DNA of 64,000 bases from Rhodospirillales bacterium (GCA_018971565.1 JAGXAO010000001.1:1-64000); one strand, 5' to 3'. Positions 18,059 through 28,395 are shown, counted from the stretch's first letter. The notes: generated from the sequence alone by a model not told the origin. Made by a program: numbers and translations.

Positions 18059-19478
18059 TGTAAAAGCCTCCGCTCTGCTGCTTGGGTTGCTCTCAGGGTG
18101 CAGCTTCATTCCGGCCTATCATCGCCCGGCGCTGCCGGTAACGGCGCAATACCCCTATGCGGCCGGTGGCTCCACCGCAGCCGCGGCGGACACAGGCTGG
18201 CGGGATTTTTTCAAAGATCCGGCACTTCAGGGCCTCATCGCCCTCGGCATCGCTGATAACCGCAACCTGCGCATTTCGGTGTTGAACGTACAGGAGGCCC
18301 AGGCGCAATACCGGGTGGACCGCGCCAGTCTGTTTCCCACTATCGACGGCAACGGCGAGGCGATCGCACAGCACACCTCAGGCGGTCTTTCCACGTCGGG
18401 CGCAGGCATGACCACGCACGAATACAGCCTGGGTGCGCAAACCGTTTCGTGGGAGCTTGATCTTTTCGGCAAAATCCGCTCGCAGGCGGAAACCGCGCAG
18501 CAGACTTATCTCAGCGATGCGGATACGATGCTAAGCGCCAGAATCTCGCTGGTGGCACAAATTGCCGCTGAATATTACACTTGGCTGGCAGATCGTGAAT
18601 CGCTGAAAATCGCGCAGGACACCGCAGTGGCGGACCAGCACTCCCTGCAACTCACGCAGCTTGAGGCCAGCAACGGTACCACAACGGCGCTGGCCGTGGC
18701 GCAGGCGCAAACCACTTACGACACCGCGATGGCCGATGTTGCGCAGTTCCAACGCCAGACCGCGCAGGACATGGACGAGCTGGTTCTGCTGGCCGGTGCG
18801 CCCCTGCCGGTGGCGCTGGTGCAGAAGATGGATGCGACAAGCCAGCTTTCCAACGAACCGCCCTTGCCGCAGGTGCCGGCCGGGCTGCCGTCGGATTTGC
18901 TCACCCGCAGGCCGGATATCCGCGCCGCCGAGCACCAATTGCTGGCCGCCAACGCCAATATCGGCGCGGCCAGGGCGGCGTTCTTTCCATCCATCTCGCT
19001 CACAGCCAATGGCGGTGTGGCCAGCAACAGCCTCAGCAGCCTGTTCAGCGGGGGCACAACCGCCTGGCTGTTCCAGCCGCAAATCACCCTTCCCATCTTC
19101 AGCGGTGGCGCCAACCTCGCCAACCTGGACCTCGCGAAGTTAGAAAAACAGGCGCAAATCGCCAATTATGAAGGCACCATCCAGTCCGCCTTCCATGATG
19201 TGTCTGACGCGCTGGTGGCGCGGCAGACCTATGTGGACCAGGTGCAGGCCGAGCAGAACCTGGTGGCGGCGGATACGCGCTACTACACATTGGCGCAGAT
19301 GCGCTTTACCGCCGGGGTGGATAATTACCTGAACGTCTTGCTGGCCCAAGATTCGTTGCTCGGCGCCCGGCTTAATCTGGTTAGCCTGCAACTGGCGCAA
19401 CAACAGAACGAGATTACGCTGTACAAGGCGCTGGGTGGCGGCTGGCAGGCTAACGGCACCTCTACCCCGCAAGGCTGA
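18051..19478 (+). CDS. RND outer membrane factor (OprM/NodT family lipoprotein)
   Basis: LLSGCSFIPAYHRPALPV, RPDIRAAEHQLLAANANIGAARAAFFPSISLTANGG. Confidence 0.93.
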   Translation: MRNVKASALLLGLLSGCSFIPAYHRPALPVTAQYPYAAGGSTAAAADTGWRDFFKDPALQGLIALGIADNRNLRISVLNVQEAQAQYRVDRASLFPTIDGNGEAIAQHTSGGLSTSGAGMTTHEYSLGAQTVSWELDLFGKIRSQAETAQQTYLSDADTMLSARISLVAQIAAEYYTWLADRESLKIAQDTAVADQHSLQLTQLEASNGTTTALAVAQAQTTYDTAMADVAQFQRQTAQDMDELVLLAGAPLPVALVQKMDATSQLSNEPPLPQVPAGLPSDLLTRRPDIRAAEHQLLAANANIGAARAAFFPSISLTANGGVASNSLSSLFSGGTTAWLFQPQITLPIFSGGANLANLDLAKLEKQAQIANYEGTIQSAFHDVSDALVARQTYVDQVQAEQNLVAADTRYYTLAQMRFTAGVDNYLNVLLAQDSLLGARLNLVSLQLAQQQNEITLYKALGGGWQANGTSTPQG

Positions 19479-19499
19479 GCCGCCCTATAGCTGGGCGGA

Positions 19500-20246
19500 A
19501 TGAACGAGCCCCATTTCCGCGCCCCGAGCCTTGAACTGCGCGGGCTGACATTGCGTTATGAAGGACAGCCCTTGTTTGAAGAGCTGGACCTTACCGTACA
19601 GGCGGGGCGCTTCACCGCATTGCTGGGTGCCAGCGGGGTGGGCAAAACCAGCCTGCTGCGCATTGCCGCCGGGCTGGCCGTGCCGGATGCCGGAACCGTG
19701 CAAGCCGGCGATGGCCAGAAGCTGGCCGGGCGCGTGGCCTGGATGGGCCAGCAGGATCTGCTCTACCCCTGGGCCCGCGCGCTGGAGAACGTGACCATCG
19801 GCAGCAGGCTGCGCGGCGAACGGGCGGACAAACCCCGCGCCCTTTCATTGCTTGAGGCGGTGGGGCTTGCCGGGCGGGAACGCGCCTTACCAAAAGAGCT
19901 TTCCGGCGGAATGCGCCAGCGCGTGGCCCTGGCCCGCACCCTCTATGAAAACCGTCCCATCGTGTTGATGGATGAACCCTTCTCGGCGCTGGACGCCATT
20001 ACCCGCGCCGCGATGCAGGAGCTGGCGGCCAGATTACTGGCCGGGCGCACCTGCCTGCTCATCACCCACGACCCGCTGGAAGCCTGCCGCCTTAGCCATA
20101 GCCTGTACGTTATGGCCGGCCGCCCGGCGCGGCTGGGGCCAGAAATTGCGGTGCCGGGCACCCCCCCGCGCGCCCTGGATGACGAGGCCCTGCTGCACAA
20201 GCAAGGCGAATTGCTGCGCGCCTTGCTGGAAGCGAGTGCGGCATGA
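19500..20246 (+). CDS. ABC transporter ATP-binding protein (nitrate/sulfonate/thiamine-precursor type)
   Basis: Walker A LLGASGVGKTSLLRI, signature ELSGGMRQRVALARTL, Walker B VLMDEPFSALD. Confidence 0.9.
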   Translation: MNEPHFRAPSLELRGLTLRYEGQPLFEELDLTVQAGRFTALLGASGVGKTSLLRIAAGLAVPDAGTVQAGDGQKLAGRVAWMGQQDLLYPWARALENVTIGSRLRGERADKPRALSLLEAVGLAGRERALPKELSGGMRQRVALARTLYENRPIVLMDEPFSALDAITRAAMQELAARLLAGRTCLLITHDPLEACRLSHSLYVMAGRPARLGPEIAVPGTPPRALDDEALLHKQGELLRALLEASAA

Positions 20247-20986
20247 AAACCATCCTCCGCCCAATGGTCACACTGCTCGGCCTGCTGGCCCTCTGGTGGG
20301 CGGTGGCGTGCTTTGCCGGCATTCCGGCGTTTCTGCTGCCCGGCCCCGGCGCCGTGGCGCAGGTGCTGGTGGCGCAGCGCGGCTTTCTGCTCCAGAACCT
20401 GCTGGTTACACTGGTGGAGATTGTGCTGGGGCTGGGGCTGGGCACCTTGTTCGGCGCGCTGCTGGCGCTGGCCATGGTGTTCTCCCGCGGGCTGCAACGC
20501 TGGCTGCTGCCGCTGCTGCTGTTAAGCCAGGCCGTGCCTGTATTCGCCCTGGCGCCGCTTTTGGTGCTGTGGCTGGGGTTCGGCCTGGCCTCGAAAGTGC
20601 TGATGGCGGTGCTGGTGATTTTCTTTCCCGTCACCGCCGCGTTTTACGACGGGCTGCGCCGTACCGAGCCGGGCTGGCTGGACCTCGCCCGCACCATGGG
20701 CGCCTCCAATTTTTCCATACTGGTGCATGTGCGGCTGATGGCCGCCCTGCCCGCCTTTGGCGCGGGCCTGCGCATTGCCGCGGCGGTGGCGCCCATCGGC
20801 GCCATTTTGGGGGAATGGGCCGGGGCATCCGAAGGGCTTGGCTATGTGATGCTGAATGCCAATGCGCGGATGCAAACAGATTTGATGTTCGCCGCCTTGG
20901 TGCTGCTGGCGGGCATGACCGTCCTGCTCTGGGTGGCGGTGGATTTACTGTTGAAACACGCGCTCCATTGGGCGCCTGAGGGCTGA
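20243..20986 (+). CDS. ABC transporter permease
   Basis: BPD-type motif ARTMGASNFSILVHVRLMAALPAFGAGLRIAAAVAPIGAILGEW; ATGA overlap with the ATPase gene. Confidence 0.9.
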   Translation: MKTILRPMVTLLGLLALWWAVACFAGIPAFLLPGPGAVAQVLVAQRGFLLQNLLVTLVEIVLGLGLGTLFGALLALAMVFSRGLQRWLLPLLLLSQAVPVFALAPLLVLWLGFGLASKVLMAVLVIFFPVTAAFYDGLRRTEPGWLDLARTMGASNFSILVHVRLMAALPAFGAGLRIAAAVAPIGAILGEWAGASEGLGYVMLNANARMQTDLMFAALVLLAGMTVLLWVAVDLLLKHALHWAPEG

Positions 20987-21005
20987 AGCGGCGCGTTTGA
21001 TACGC

Positions 21006-21040
21006 AAAAGCCACCCCGCCCTGGGCGCGGCTTTTGTTTT
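21006..21040 (+). terminator. Terminator-like hairpin after the ABC genes
   Basis: AAAAGCC...CGCCCTGGGCG...GGCTTTT followed by GTTTT. Confidence 0.45.
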
Positions 21041-21137
21041 GGCCCCGCCCAGAGCAACCCCGCCCACCGAAAAGGAGGGGTGGACAGCCCCACCCAAACG
21101 CCATCCAATCAAGGCATATTTAAAAACAGGGGGGCCT

Positions 21138-23417
21138 ATGGCCGAGCAGGATCAGAAACCCAAAACCCTTGGGCTTAATGTGCTGGTGGTGTGCGGCAAG
21201 CTGCAGGAGCCCACCGCCATTGGCCGCGCCGCCCGCGCCTTGCTGGCGGATCTGCAAACCCATAACATCCACGCCGCCCTTTCGCTCACCGCCGCCGATG
21301 CTGGCCATGAAATCGAGGCTGACCCGCATTTGCAGGCCATCATCCTGGATTGGGATCTGCACCAGGACCCCAGCCATACCGCCGCAAAGGCGCTGCTGAA
21401 AACCATCCGCGCCCGCAACGCGAAACTGCCGGTATTCCTGCTGGCTGAACGGAACGACGCGGCGCACGTGCCCGCCGAAGTGATGGGCGAGGCGGATGGC
21501 TTCATCTGGCTGCTGGAGGATTCCATGGAGTTCATCTCCGGCCGCATCCTCGCCGCCATCCGCCGCTACCACGCGCAATTGCTGCCGCCCATGTTCGGCG
21601 CGCTCACCAAATTCGCCAACGAGGCGGAATATTCCTGGCACACGCCCGGCCACACCGGTGGCTCTGCCTTTCTGCGCTCCCCCGCCGGGCGTATGTTCTA
21701 CGATTATTTCGGCGAAAAACTGCTCCGGGCAGATCTTTCCATCTCAGTGGCGGGGCTTGGCTCGCTGCTGGACCATACCGGCCCTATCGGCGCCGCGGAG
21801 CGTTACGCCGCGCATGTCTTCGGGTCCGACCGTTCTTATTTCGTCACCAACGGCACCTCCACCGCCAACCGCGTGGTGATGACCGCCTCCGTCGCACGCG
21901 GCGAGATTGTGCTGGCGGACCGCAACGCGCATAAATCCATCGAGCATGGGCTGGCCCTCACCGGTGCCAAGCCCGCCTATCTGCTGCCCTACCGCAACCA
22001 TCTGGGCATCATCGGCCCCATCCCGCCCGCCGCCCTCACACCGGAAGCAATCGCCCACAACCTCGCCACCTCGCGCCTCACCGCGGGTTGCACTGCAAAG
22101 CCGGTGCTCGCCATCGTCACCAATTCCACCTACGATGGGCTTTGCTACAACGCCGCCAGGGTGGAGGAACTGCTCGGCCCCAGCGTGGACCGCATCTTGT
22201 TTGATGAAGCCTGGTTCGGCCATGCCCGCTTCAACACGCTTTACCAAAACCATTACGCCATGCGCGGCGAACCAGCGGAAACCAACCGCGCAGGGCCCAC
22301 CATCTTCGCCACCCAATCCACGCATAAGCTGCTGGCGGCACTCTCCCAGGCTTCCATGCTGCATCTGCGCGAGGGCCGTGCCAAGGTCGCACCCGTGCGC
22401 TTCAATGAATCGCTGATGATGCACGCATCCACCTCGCCGAATTACGCCATCCTCGCCTCAACCGATATCAGCTCGGCAATGATGGACGGCGCTGGCGGCC
22501 AGCTCCTCACCTCGGAAGCCATCGCGGAGGCCATCTCCTTCCGGCAAACCATGGCGCGGCTGCAAGCCGAGTTCGCCTCGCGGCAAGATTGGTTCTTCGG
22601 CGTCTGGCAGCCGGATACCCTCTCTGACGGCCTGGCTTTCGCGGCCGCCCCCATGGATATGCTGGCCAGCGAACAAGCCTGCTGGGCGTTGGAACCTGAA
22701 GCCCCCTGGCACGGCTTTACGGGGCTGGAGCCCGGCTATTGCATGCTGGACCCTATAAAAGTCACCCTCACGACCCCTGGCATGGCGCGTTCGGGCAAGC
22801 TGGAGCAAACCGGCATCCCCGCCCCCTTGCTGGCCCATTACCTCGCAGAACACGGCATCACCCCGGAAAAAACCGCCAACTTCTCCATCCTGTTTCTGTT
22901 TTCCATTGGTGTTACCAAGGGAAAATGGGGGTCTCTGGTAAACGCGCTGCTGGACTTCAAACGCGATTATGACGCCAACACCCCGCTCGCCCGCGCCCTG
23001 CCGCAGCTCGCCGCCCTCCACCCCGCCGCTTATGGGGCAATGGGCCTGCGGGACCTCGGCCACGCCATGTTCTCCGGCTTGCGGGCCACCGGCTATCCGG
23101 AACGGTTGCAGGAGGCTTATAATTTCCTGCCCCAGCCAGAGATGATCCCCGCCGAAGCGCATGACCGGCTGATCCGTGGCGAGGGCGGCATGGCGAATTT
23201 AAGCGCACTGGCGGGCGGTGTGGCCGCCACCGCCATTGTGCCCTACCCGCCCGGAATCCCGCTGCTCATGCCGGGGGAAAATTTCGGCACCATCGACGGC
23301 CCGGTGCTGCGCTATCTCGCGGCGTTGGAGGATTTCGACAAGCGCTTCCCCGGCTTCGCGCACGACACCCACGGGGTAGAGCCGGGCGAGAACGGGTATC
23401 AGGCGTTGCGATATTGA
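21138..23417 (+). CDS. Orn/Lys/Arg decarboxylase, PLP-dependent
   Basis: Wing domain plus catalytic fold: AEYSWHTPGHTGGSAFLRSPAGRMFYDYFGE, DRNAHKSIEHGLALTGA, FATQSTHKLLAALSQASMLH. Confidence 0.92.
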   Translation: MAEQDQKPKTLGLNVLVVCGKLQEPTAIGRAARALLADLQTHNIHAALSLTAADAGHEIEADPHLQAIILDWDLHQDPSHTAAKALLKTIRARNAKLPVFLLAERNDAAHVPAEVMGEADGFIWLLEDSMEFISGRILAAIRRYHAQLLPPMFGALTKFANEAEYSWHTPGHTGGSAFLRSPAGRMFYDYFGEKLLRADLSISVAGLGSLLDHTGPIGAAERYAAHVFGSDRSYFVTNGTSTANRVVMTASVARGEIVLADRNAHKSIEHGLALTGAKPAYLLPYRNHLGIIGPIPPAALTPEAIAHNLATSRLTAGCTAKPVLAIVTNSTYDGLCYNAARVEELLGPSVDRILFDEAWFGHARFNTLYQNHYAMRGEPAETNRAGPTIFATQSTHKLLAALSQASMLHLREGRAKVAPVRFNESLMMHASTSPNYAILASTDISSAMMDGAGGQLLTSEAIAEAISFRQTMARLQAEFASRQDWFFGVWQPDTLSDGLAFAAAPMDMLASEQACWALEPEAPWHGFTGLEPGYCMLDPIKVTLTTPGMARSGKLEQTGIPAPLLAHYLAEHGITPEKTANFSILFLFSIGVTKGKWGSLVNALLDFKRDYDANTPLARALPQLAALHPAAYGAMGLRDLGHAMFSGLRATGYPERLQEAYNFLPQPEMIPAEAHDRLIRGEGGMANLSALAGGVAATAIVPYPPGIPLLMPGENFGTIDGPVLRYLAALEDFDKRFPGFAHDTHGVEPGENGYQALRY

Positions 23418-23438
23418 GGGCGGAGCTGGGTCCACCCC

Positions 23439-23942
23439 CTACCGCCCCTTCGCGTCCACCCTGTCCGTCACCGCCAGCAACAGCGAGAGCACGCCAAACC
23501 CCAGCACAATGGCAAGCTGCCACAGCAAATCCCTGTCCGTCTCGTTGCCAATGTCCAGAAAGCTGCGCAGCAGCTGTACCGCCGCAATCACAGTTATGGA
23601 TGAGAGCAGTTTCAGCTTCAGCCCGGCGAAATCGATATGCGACATCCATTCCGGGCGCGGATCGCTTTTGTTAAACTCCACCTTGCGGACAAAATTCTCA
23701 TAGCCTGAGATGATCACCAGCACGACCAGGTTGGCGGTGAGCGAAAGATCGATGAGCGACAGCGCGAACAACAGCAGGGCGGTTTCACTCATCGCCCCGA
23801 TCATCGGAATAATATGGACAATCTCGCCCACGAAATACGCCACCAGCACCGCCAGCAGCAACAACAGGCAGAGATAGATCGGCACAATCAGCCACCGCCC
23901 GCCGAAGATGATCGCTTCGAGAATGCGGATGGCCGGGTTCAT
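23439..23942 (-). CDS. YqhA/TIGR00645 family membrane protein
   Basis: LEAIIFGGRWLIVPIYLCLLLLL, LIDLSLTANLVVLVIISGYENFVRK. Confidence 0.85.
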   Translation of the reverse strand: MNPAIRILEAIIFGGRWLIVPIYLCLLLLLAVLVAYFVGEIVHIIPMIGAMSETALLLFALSLIDLSLTANLVVLVIISGYENFVRKVEFNKSDPRPEWMSHIDFAGLKLKLLSSITVIAAVQLLRSFLDIGNETDRDLLWQLAIVLGFGVLSLLLAVTDRVDAKGR

Positions 23943-23953
23943 GCTCTCATCCT

Positions 23954-25048
23954 CTAAACATTGAAGCGGAATAGCAGAACGTCACCATCCTTCACCACAT
24001 ATTCCTTGCCCTCAACCCGCAGCTTGCCCGCATCCCGCGCGCCCGCCTCGCCTTTTCCGGCCACGTAATCGTCATAGCCGATCGTCTCCGCGGCAATAAA
24101 CCCGCGCTCGAAATCGCCATGGATCACGCCCGCCGCCCCCGGCGCCTTGGTGCCTTTCACAATCATCCAGGCCCGCGTCTCCTTCGGCCCCACGGTAAAG
24201 TAGGTAATCAGCCCCAGCAGCGCGTAACCGGCGCGGATAATCCTATCCAGCCCGGAATCCTCCAGCCCCAAATCCGCCAGAAACCCGGCACGGTCCTCTT
24301 CCGGCAACTGGCTCACCTCGGCCTCAATCGCCGCTGAAATCACCACATGCCCCGCCCCCTCAGCCGCCGCCATCTCCGCCACGCGGGCAGACTGCGCATT
24401 GCCGGTGGCGGCACAGGCCTCCTCCACATTGCACACATACAGCACGGGCTTGGAGGTCAGCAGGTTCAACCGCCGCACCGCCTCTTCCTCACCTTTGGGA
24501 ATCGCCGCCCGCGCTGGCCTGCCCGCTTCAAGTGCCGCAATCAGCGGCTCCACCAGCTCCAGCTCGGCGGCGGCCAGCTTATCGTTGCTCTTGGCTTTTT
24601 TCTGCAACAGCGGCACGCGCTTGGTCAGGCTTTCCAAATCCGCCAGCATCAGCTCGGTTTCCACCGTCTCGGCGTCCCGCACCGGGTCAATCGAGCCTTC
24701 CACATGCGTGATGTCATCATCCTCGAAGCAGCGCAGCACATGCACAATCGCATCCACCTCGCGGATATTCGCCAGAAACTGGTTGCCCAGCCCTTCGCCC
24801 TTCGATGCCCCGCGCACCAGCCCGGCAATATCCACAAATTCCAGGCTGGTGGGCACAATCTTCTGGCTCTTGCCAATTTCGGCCAGCACGGCCAGCCGCC
24901 TGTCCGGCACCGCCACGCGCCCCACGTTCGGCTCTATGGTGCAGAACGGGTAATTCGCCGCCTGGGCAGCCACCGTGGCGGTGAGCGCGTTGAACAGCGT
25001 GGATTTACCGACATTCGGCAGGCCCACAATCCCGCAATTAAAACCCAT
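23954..25048 (-). CDS. ychF: Redox-regulated ATPase YchF
   Basis: MGFNCGIVGLPNVGKSTLFNALT, EFVDIAGLVRGASKGEGLGNQFLANIREVDAIVHVLRCFEDDDITHVEG. Confidence 0.97.
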   Translation of the reverse strand: MGFNCGIVGLPNVGKSTLFNALTATVAAQAANYPFCTIEPNVGRVAVPDRRLAVLAEIGKSQKIVPTSLEFVDIAGLVRGASKGEGLGNQFLANIREVDAIVHVLRCFEDDDITHVEGSIDPVRDAETVETELMLADLESLTKRVPLLQKKAKSNDKLAAAELELVEPLIAALEAGRPARAAIPKGEEEAVRRLNLLTSKPVLYVCNVEEACAATGNAQSARVAEMAAAEGAGHVVISAAIEAEVSQLPEEDRAGFLADLGLEDSGLDRIIRAGYALLGLITYFTVGPKETRAWMIVKGTKAPGAAGVIHGDFERGFIAAETIGYDDYVAGKGEAGARDAGKLRVEGKEYVVKDGDVLLFRFNV

Positions 25049-25626
25049 TATGTCTGCTCCCCGCTCACCCGCGCGATGCGGGTCATGAAATCTTCTGGTT
25101 TTTGCTCCGCCAGCAGGCCCGCCTCATCCGCCACCGCATCCAGCAGCGTTCGCAGCCAGCCCTGGTCCGCCTTGGCAAAATCCCCCAGCACATGCCCCGT
25201 CACCAGCGCCTTGTCGCCCGGGTGGCCAATGCCCAGCCGCACCCGCCAGTAATCCGGCGTGGCAAGCTGCCTGTCCGTGCTGCGCAGGCCATTATGCCCG
25301 GCATTGCCGCCACCCTTCTTCACCCGCAGTTTTCCGGGCGCCAGGTCCAGCTCGTCATGGAATAACGTGATCTGCTCCGGGGCGATCTTGTAAAATGCCG
25401 CGGCGGCCTGCACCGCCTCACCGGATAAATTCATATAAGTCATCGGCTTCAACAGCAGAATTTTTTGCGCGCCGATGCGCCCTTCGGCGCTCAACCCCTT
25501 AAAGCGGGGTTTCCAGGGGGAAAATCCATGCCGGGCGGCAATCGCCTCCACGGCCATAAAGCCTATATTGTGGCGCTGCCGCGCCATGCCCGGTTCCGGG
25601 TTTCCAAGGCCAACCCATAACAGCAT
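25048..25626 (-). CDS. pth: Aminoacyl-tRNA hydrolase
   Basis: LLWVGLGNPEPGMARQRHNIGFMAVE, LLKPMTYMNLSGEAV, FHDELDLAPGKLRVKKGGGNAGHNGLRS. Confidence 0.97.
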   Translation of the reverse strand: MLLWVGLGNPEPGMARQRHNIGFMAVEAIAARHGFSPWKPRFKGLSAEGRIGAQKILLLKPMTYMNLSGEAVQAAAAFYKIAPEQITLFHDELDLAPGKLRVKKGGGNAGHNGLRSTDRQLATPDYWRVRLGIGHPGDKALVTGHVLGDFAKADQGWLRTLLDAVADEAGLLAEQKPEDFMTRIARVSGEQT

Positions 25627-25645
25627 GGCGCAGCAGCTTTACATA

Positions 25646-26299
25646 TTACTTCTTCGCGGGCGCCTTCTTGCCACCCTTCGCGGCAGCGGCGGCCGCAGCG
25701 GCAGCAGCCTCGGCGGCCAGCTGCTCGGCGGAAACCAGCGGCGGCGCGATGGTGGCAATCACAAAGTCGCGGCCCGTAATCACCGGCTTGCAGTGCTCAG
25801 CGCCCTGCAAATCGTGCCAGCGCACGTTGTCGTTAATGTCCAGCTTGGCCAGGTCGATCTCGAAACGCTCGGGGATATGGTCGGCATCCACAACCACATC
25901 CACCTTGTGGCGCACCACGTTCAGCACGCCGCCGCGTTTCAGTCCGGGGCTGGTGCCCTCGTTCAGGAAGTGAACGGCCACGGAAACCTTCACCGGCTCA
26001 CCGGCCACAAGGCGCTGGAAGTCCACATGTTCGGGCTGGTCTGTCACCGGGTGGAACGACACATCGCGCATCAGCGCGCGGGTCTTATCGCCCGCCACGT
26101 CAATCTCATAAAGGCGCGAGCGCCAGCCGCCGCGCTTCAGCTCCTTCATCACAATGCGCGGGTCGAGCGCAATCAGCGCCGGCTCCTGCTTCGCACCATA
26201 AATCACGGCGGGCACTTTGCCCTCACGCCTCGTCGCTCGCGCCACCCCCTTGCCGGCACGCGAACGCGCAGAGGCCTCAATCACATCAAAATTGGCCAT
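25646..26299 (-). CDS. rplY: 50S ribosomal protein L25/general stress protein Ctc
   Basis: [46 protein letters not shown]-terminal Ala-rich tail. Confidence 0.92.
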   Translation of the reverse strand: MANFDVIEASARSRAGKGVARATRREGKVPAVIYGAKQEPALIALDPRIVMKELKRGGWRSRLYEIDVAGDKTRALMRDVSFHPVTDQPEHVDFQRLVAGEPVKVSVAVHFLNEGTSPGLKRGGVLNVVRHKVDVVVDADHIPERFEIDLAKLDINDNVRWHDLQGAEHCKPVITGRDFVIATIAPPLVSAEQLAAEAAAAAAAAAAKGGKKAPAKK

Positions 26300-26411
26300 T
26301 TTACGCTCCATATAAACAACAAAAGCCGGCCTCCAGGGGTGCCGGCGGGCAGGGTTTATCCGGTTTTCAACACCATTTCAACACGCCCCGGCAGGTGCTA
26401 AGCTGCCCGGC

Positions 26412-27200
26412 ATGAAGCTGGCACTTTATCAGGGTCCTGGCGTGTTCAACAATCCGCAAGGGGCGTTCACCCATTTGCGTGAACAAGCCGCCAAGGCCAA
26501 GGCACAGGGGGCGGATGTCCTGCTGCTGCCGGAAATGTATCTCTCGGGCTATAATCTTTCCCCGCAGGATGCCCACCGCCACGCCATTACGTTGGATGGC
26601 CTGGCCCCCGCGCAGGATATTGCCCGGTCCCTCAACCTCGCCCTCGTCTTCGGTTACCCGGAGAAACGGGGCGCTCGCATCGCCAATTCCGCGGTGCTCA
26701 TCGGGCCAGACGGCAGCATTCTGCTGAATTACCGCAAAGCCCACCTCTTCGGCCCCATGGAACGCGAGATTTTCAAGGAAACCGGCGCCGAATTCCCGGT
26801 GGTGGAGCTGAACGGCGCCAAGATCGGCCTGCTCATCTGCTACGATATTGAATTCCCCGAAGCGGCCCGGCGCCTCGCCTTGGCGGGCGCGGATATCATC
26901 CTCATTCCCACCGCCCTGGCTGAGCCCTATGAGGGCGTGCCCACCCACATCATCCCCGCCCGGGCTTACGAAAACCAGGTCTATATCGCTTATGCCAATC
27001 ATTCCGGCGAGGAAAACGGGCTGAGCTATATCGGGCTTTCCAACATATGCGGGCCCAATGGCGCGCGGCTGGCCATGGCGGGTACGGGCGAGGAAATGCT
27101 GTTCGCGGATACCGACCCCGCCCACCACGAAGCCGTGCGCCAGGCCGATAAATTTATGCAAGACCGCAGGGCGGATATTTACGGCCAGCTCAGGGGCTGA
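26412..27200 (+). CDS. Carbon-nitrogen hydrolase (nitrilase superfamily)
   Basis: Glu-Lys-Cys triad context: LLLPEMYLSGYN, NYRKAHLFGPMERE, IGLLICYDIEFPEAARRLALAGADIILIPTA. Confidence 0.88.
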   Translation: MKLALYQGPGVFNNPQGAFTHLREQAAKAKAQGADVLLLPEMYLSGYNLSPQDAHRHAITLDGLAPAQDIARSLNLALVFGYPEKRGARIANSAVLIGPDGSILLNYRKAHLFGPMEREIFKETGAEFPVVELNGAKIGLLICYDIEFPEAARRLALAGADIILIPTALAEPYEGVPTHIIPARAYENQVYIAYANHSGEENGLSYIGLSNICGPNGARLAMAGTGEEMLFADTDPAHHEAVRQADKFMQDRRADIYGQLRG

Positions 27201-27889
27201 TGGCCAGCTTCATCCTGGTGCCCGGCGCCTGGCACGGCGCCTGGTGCTGGTCGCTTCTGGCGCCTCTGCTGGAAAAAGCTGGCCACCGCGTGTTCACGCC
27301 GGAGCTGTCTCAAACGCCCCCCGGCGCCAACCCGCTGCCTCTCTGGGCCAGGCAAATCGCCGCCCTTGCCGCCACAGCGCCTGAACCCGCCATTCTGGTT
27401 GGCCACAGCCGGGGCGGCCTCGTCATTTCAGAAGCCGCTGGCCTGGCCCCGCATTCCATAGCCCGCCTTGTCTATCTCTCCGGCTTTCTCCTCACCGCCG
27501 GGCAGACGATGCAAAGCACCATGGCCCAGCCCGAGGCAGGCGCTGAGCCGGATTATCTGCGTCCCGCACGCGGGCGGTGCCTCACGGTGGCGGCCGAGGC
27601 CATCATCCCGCGTTTCTATCACCTCACCAACCCTGAAACGGCACGGAGCGCCGCCGCGCGGCAGCATCCGGAGCCGCTGGGCACATTCTCCGCCGCCGCC
27701 ACTCTACCGCCACCACACATCCCGCGCGCCTATATAGAATGCACGGAAGACCGTGTATTGCCGCTGGCGCTTCAGCGCGCCATGCATGCCGCCCTGCCCT
27801 GCGCGCAAATCTTCACCCTGCCCGCGGACCATTCGCCCTTCTTCTCGGTGCCAGCGCAACTTGCCACCACCCTGCTGGCCACCGTCTGA
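27200..27889 (+). CDS. Alpha/beta hydrolase
   Basis: FILVPGAWHGAWCWSLLAPLLEKAGH, nucleophile elbow LVGHSRGGLVISEAA. Confidence 0.88.
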   Translation: MASFILVPGAWHGAWCWSLLAPLLEKAGHRVFTPELSQTPPGANPLPLWARQIAALAATAPEPAILVGHSRGGLVISEAAGLAPHSIARLVYLSGFLLTAGQTMQSTMAQPEAGAEPDYLRPARGRCLTVAAEAIIPRFYHLTNPETARSAAARQHPEPLGTFSAAATLPPPHIPRAYIECTEDRVLPLALQRAMHAALPCAQIFTLPADHSPFFSVPAQLATTLLATV

Positions 27890-27963
27890 ATTTTCTTGAG
27901 CTCTTCAGATAACAATTGAACCACCCTGCGGCATTGCCCATACTGAAGAAAACGGAGGAAAAA

Positions 27964-28395
27964 ATGCTTATAAACACGATCCTGAAAAACAAGCCGCCGG
28001 GCTTCATTTCAGTTACGTCTGCAACGCTGGTCAGCGGCGTTATCGACATTCTGGCAAAAAAAGCCATCGGCGCCGTGCTGGTTGTTGAAGATGGCGAGCT
28101 TGTCGGCATCCTCAGCGAGCGTGATATCGTGCGCAGCCTCTCCCGCTGTGCCGCGCAAACGCTGGAGCTTACCGCGGCCGATCTGATGACACGCTCGCCC
28201 ATCACCGCCACGCCGGAAACCACCACCGAACAAGCGATGGAGATAATGACCGAACGGCATTTCCGCCATCTGCCAATCGTCGAGAACGGCCGGCTGACCG
28301 GGCTGGTGAGCATCGGAGACGTGGTAAAAGCCCGCATCGACCAAAGCCAGCACGAGGTGGACACACTTCGTGTTTATGTCGCCGGCAACGTATAG
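27964..28395 (+). CDS. CBS-domain-pair protein
   Basis: IGAVLVVEDGELVGILSERDIVRSL and RHFRHLPIVENGRLTGLVSIGDVVKARI. Confidence 0.9.
   Translation: MLINTILKNKPPGFISVTSATLVSGVIDILAKKAIGAVLVVEDGELVGILSERDIVRSLSRCAAQTLELTAADLMTRSPITATPETTTEQAMEIMTERHFRHLPIVENGRLTGLVSIGDVVKARIDQSQHEVDTLRVYVAGNV

Noticed and set aside
19440-19500. Possible TPP riboswitch upstream of the ABC transporter genes
   Set aside because: Only about 20 nt separate the outer membrane factor stop and the ATPase start; no room and no THI-box-like sequence.
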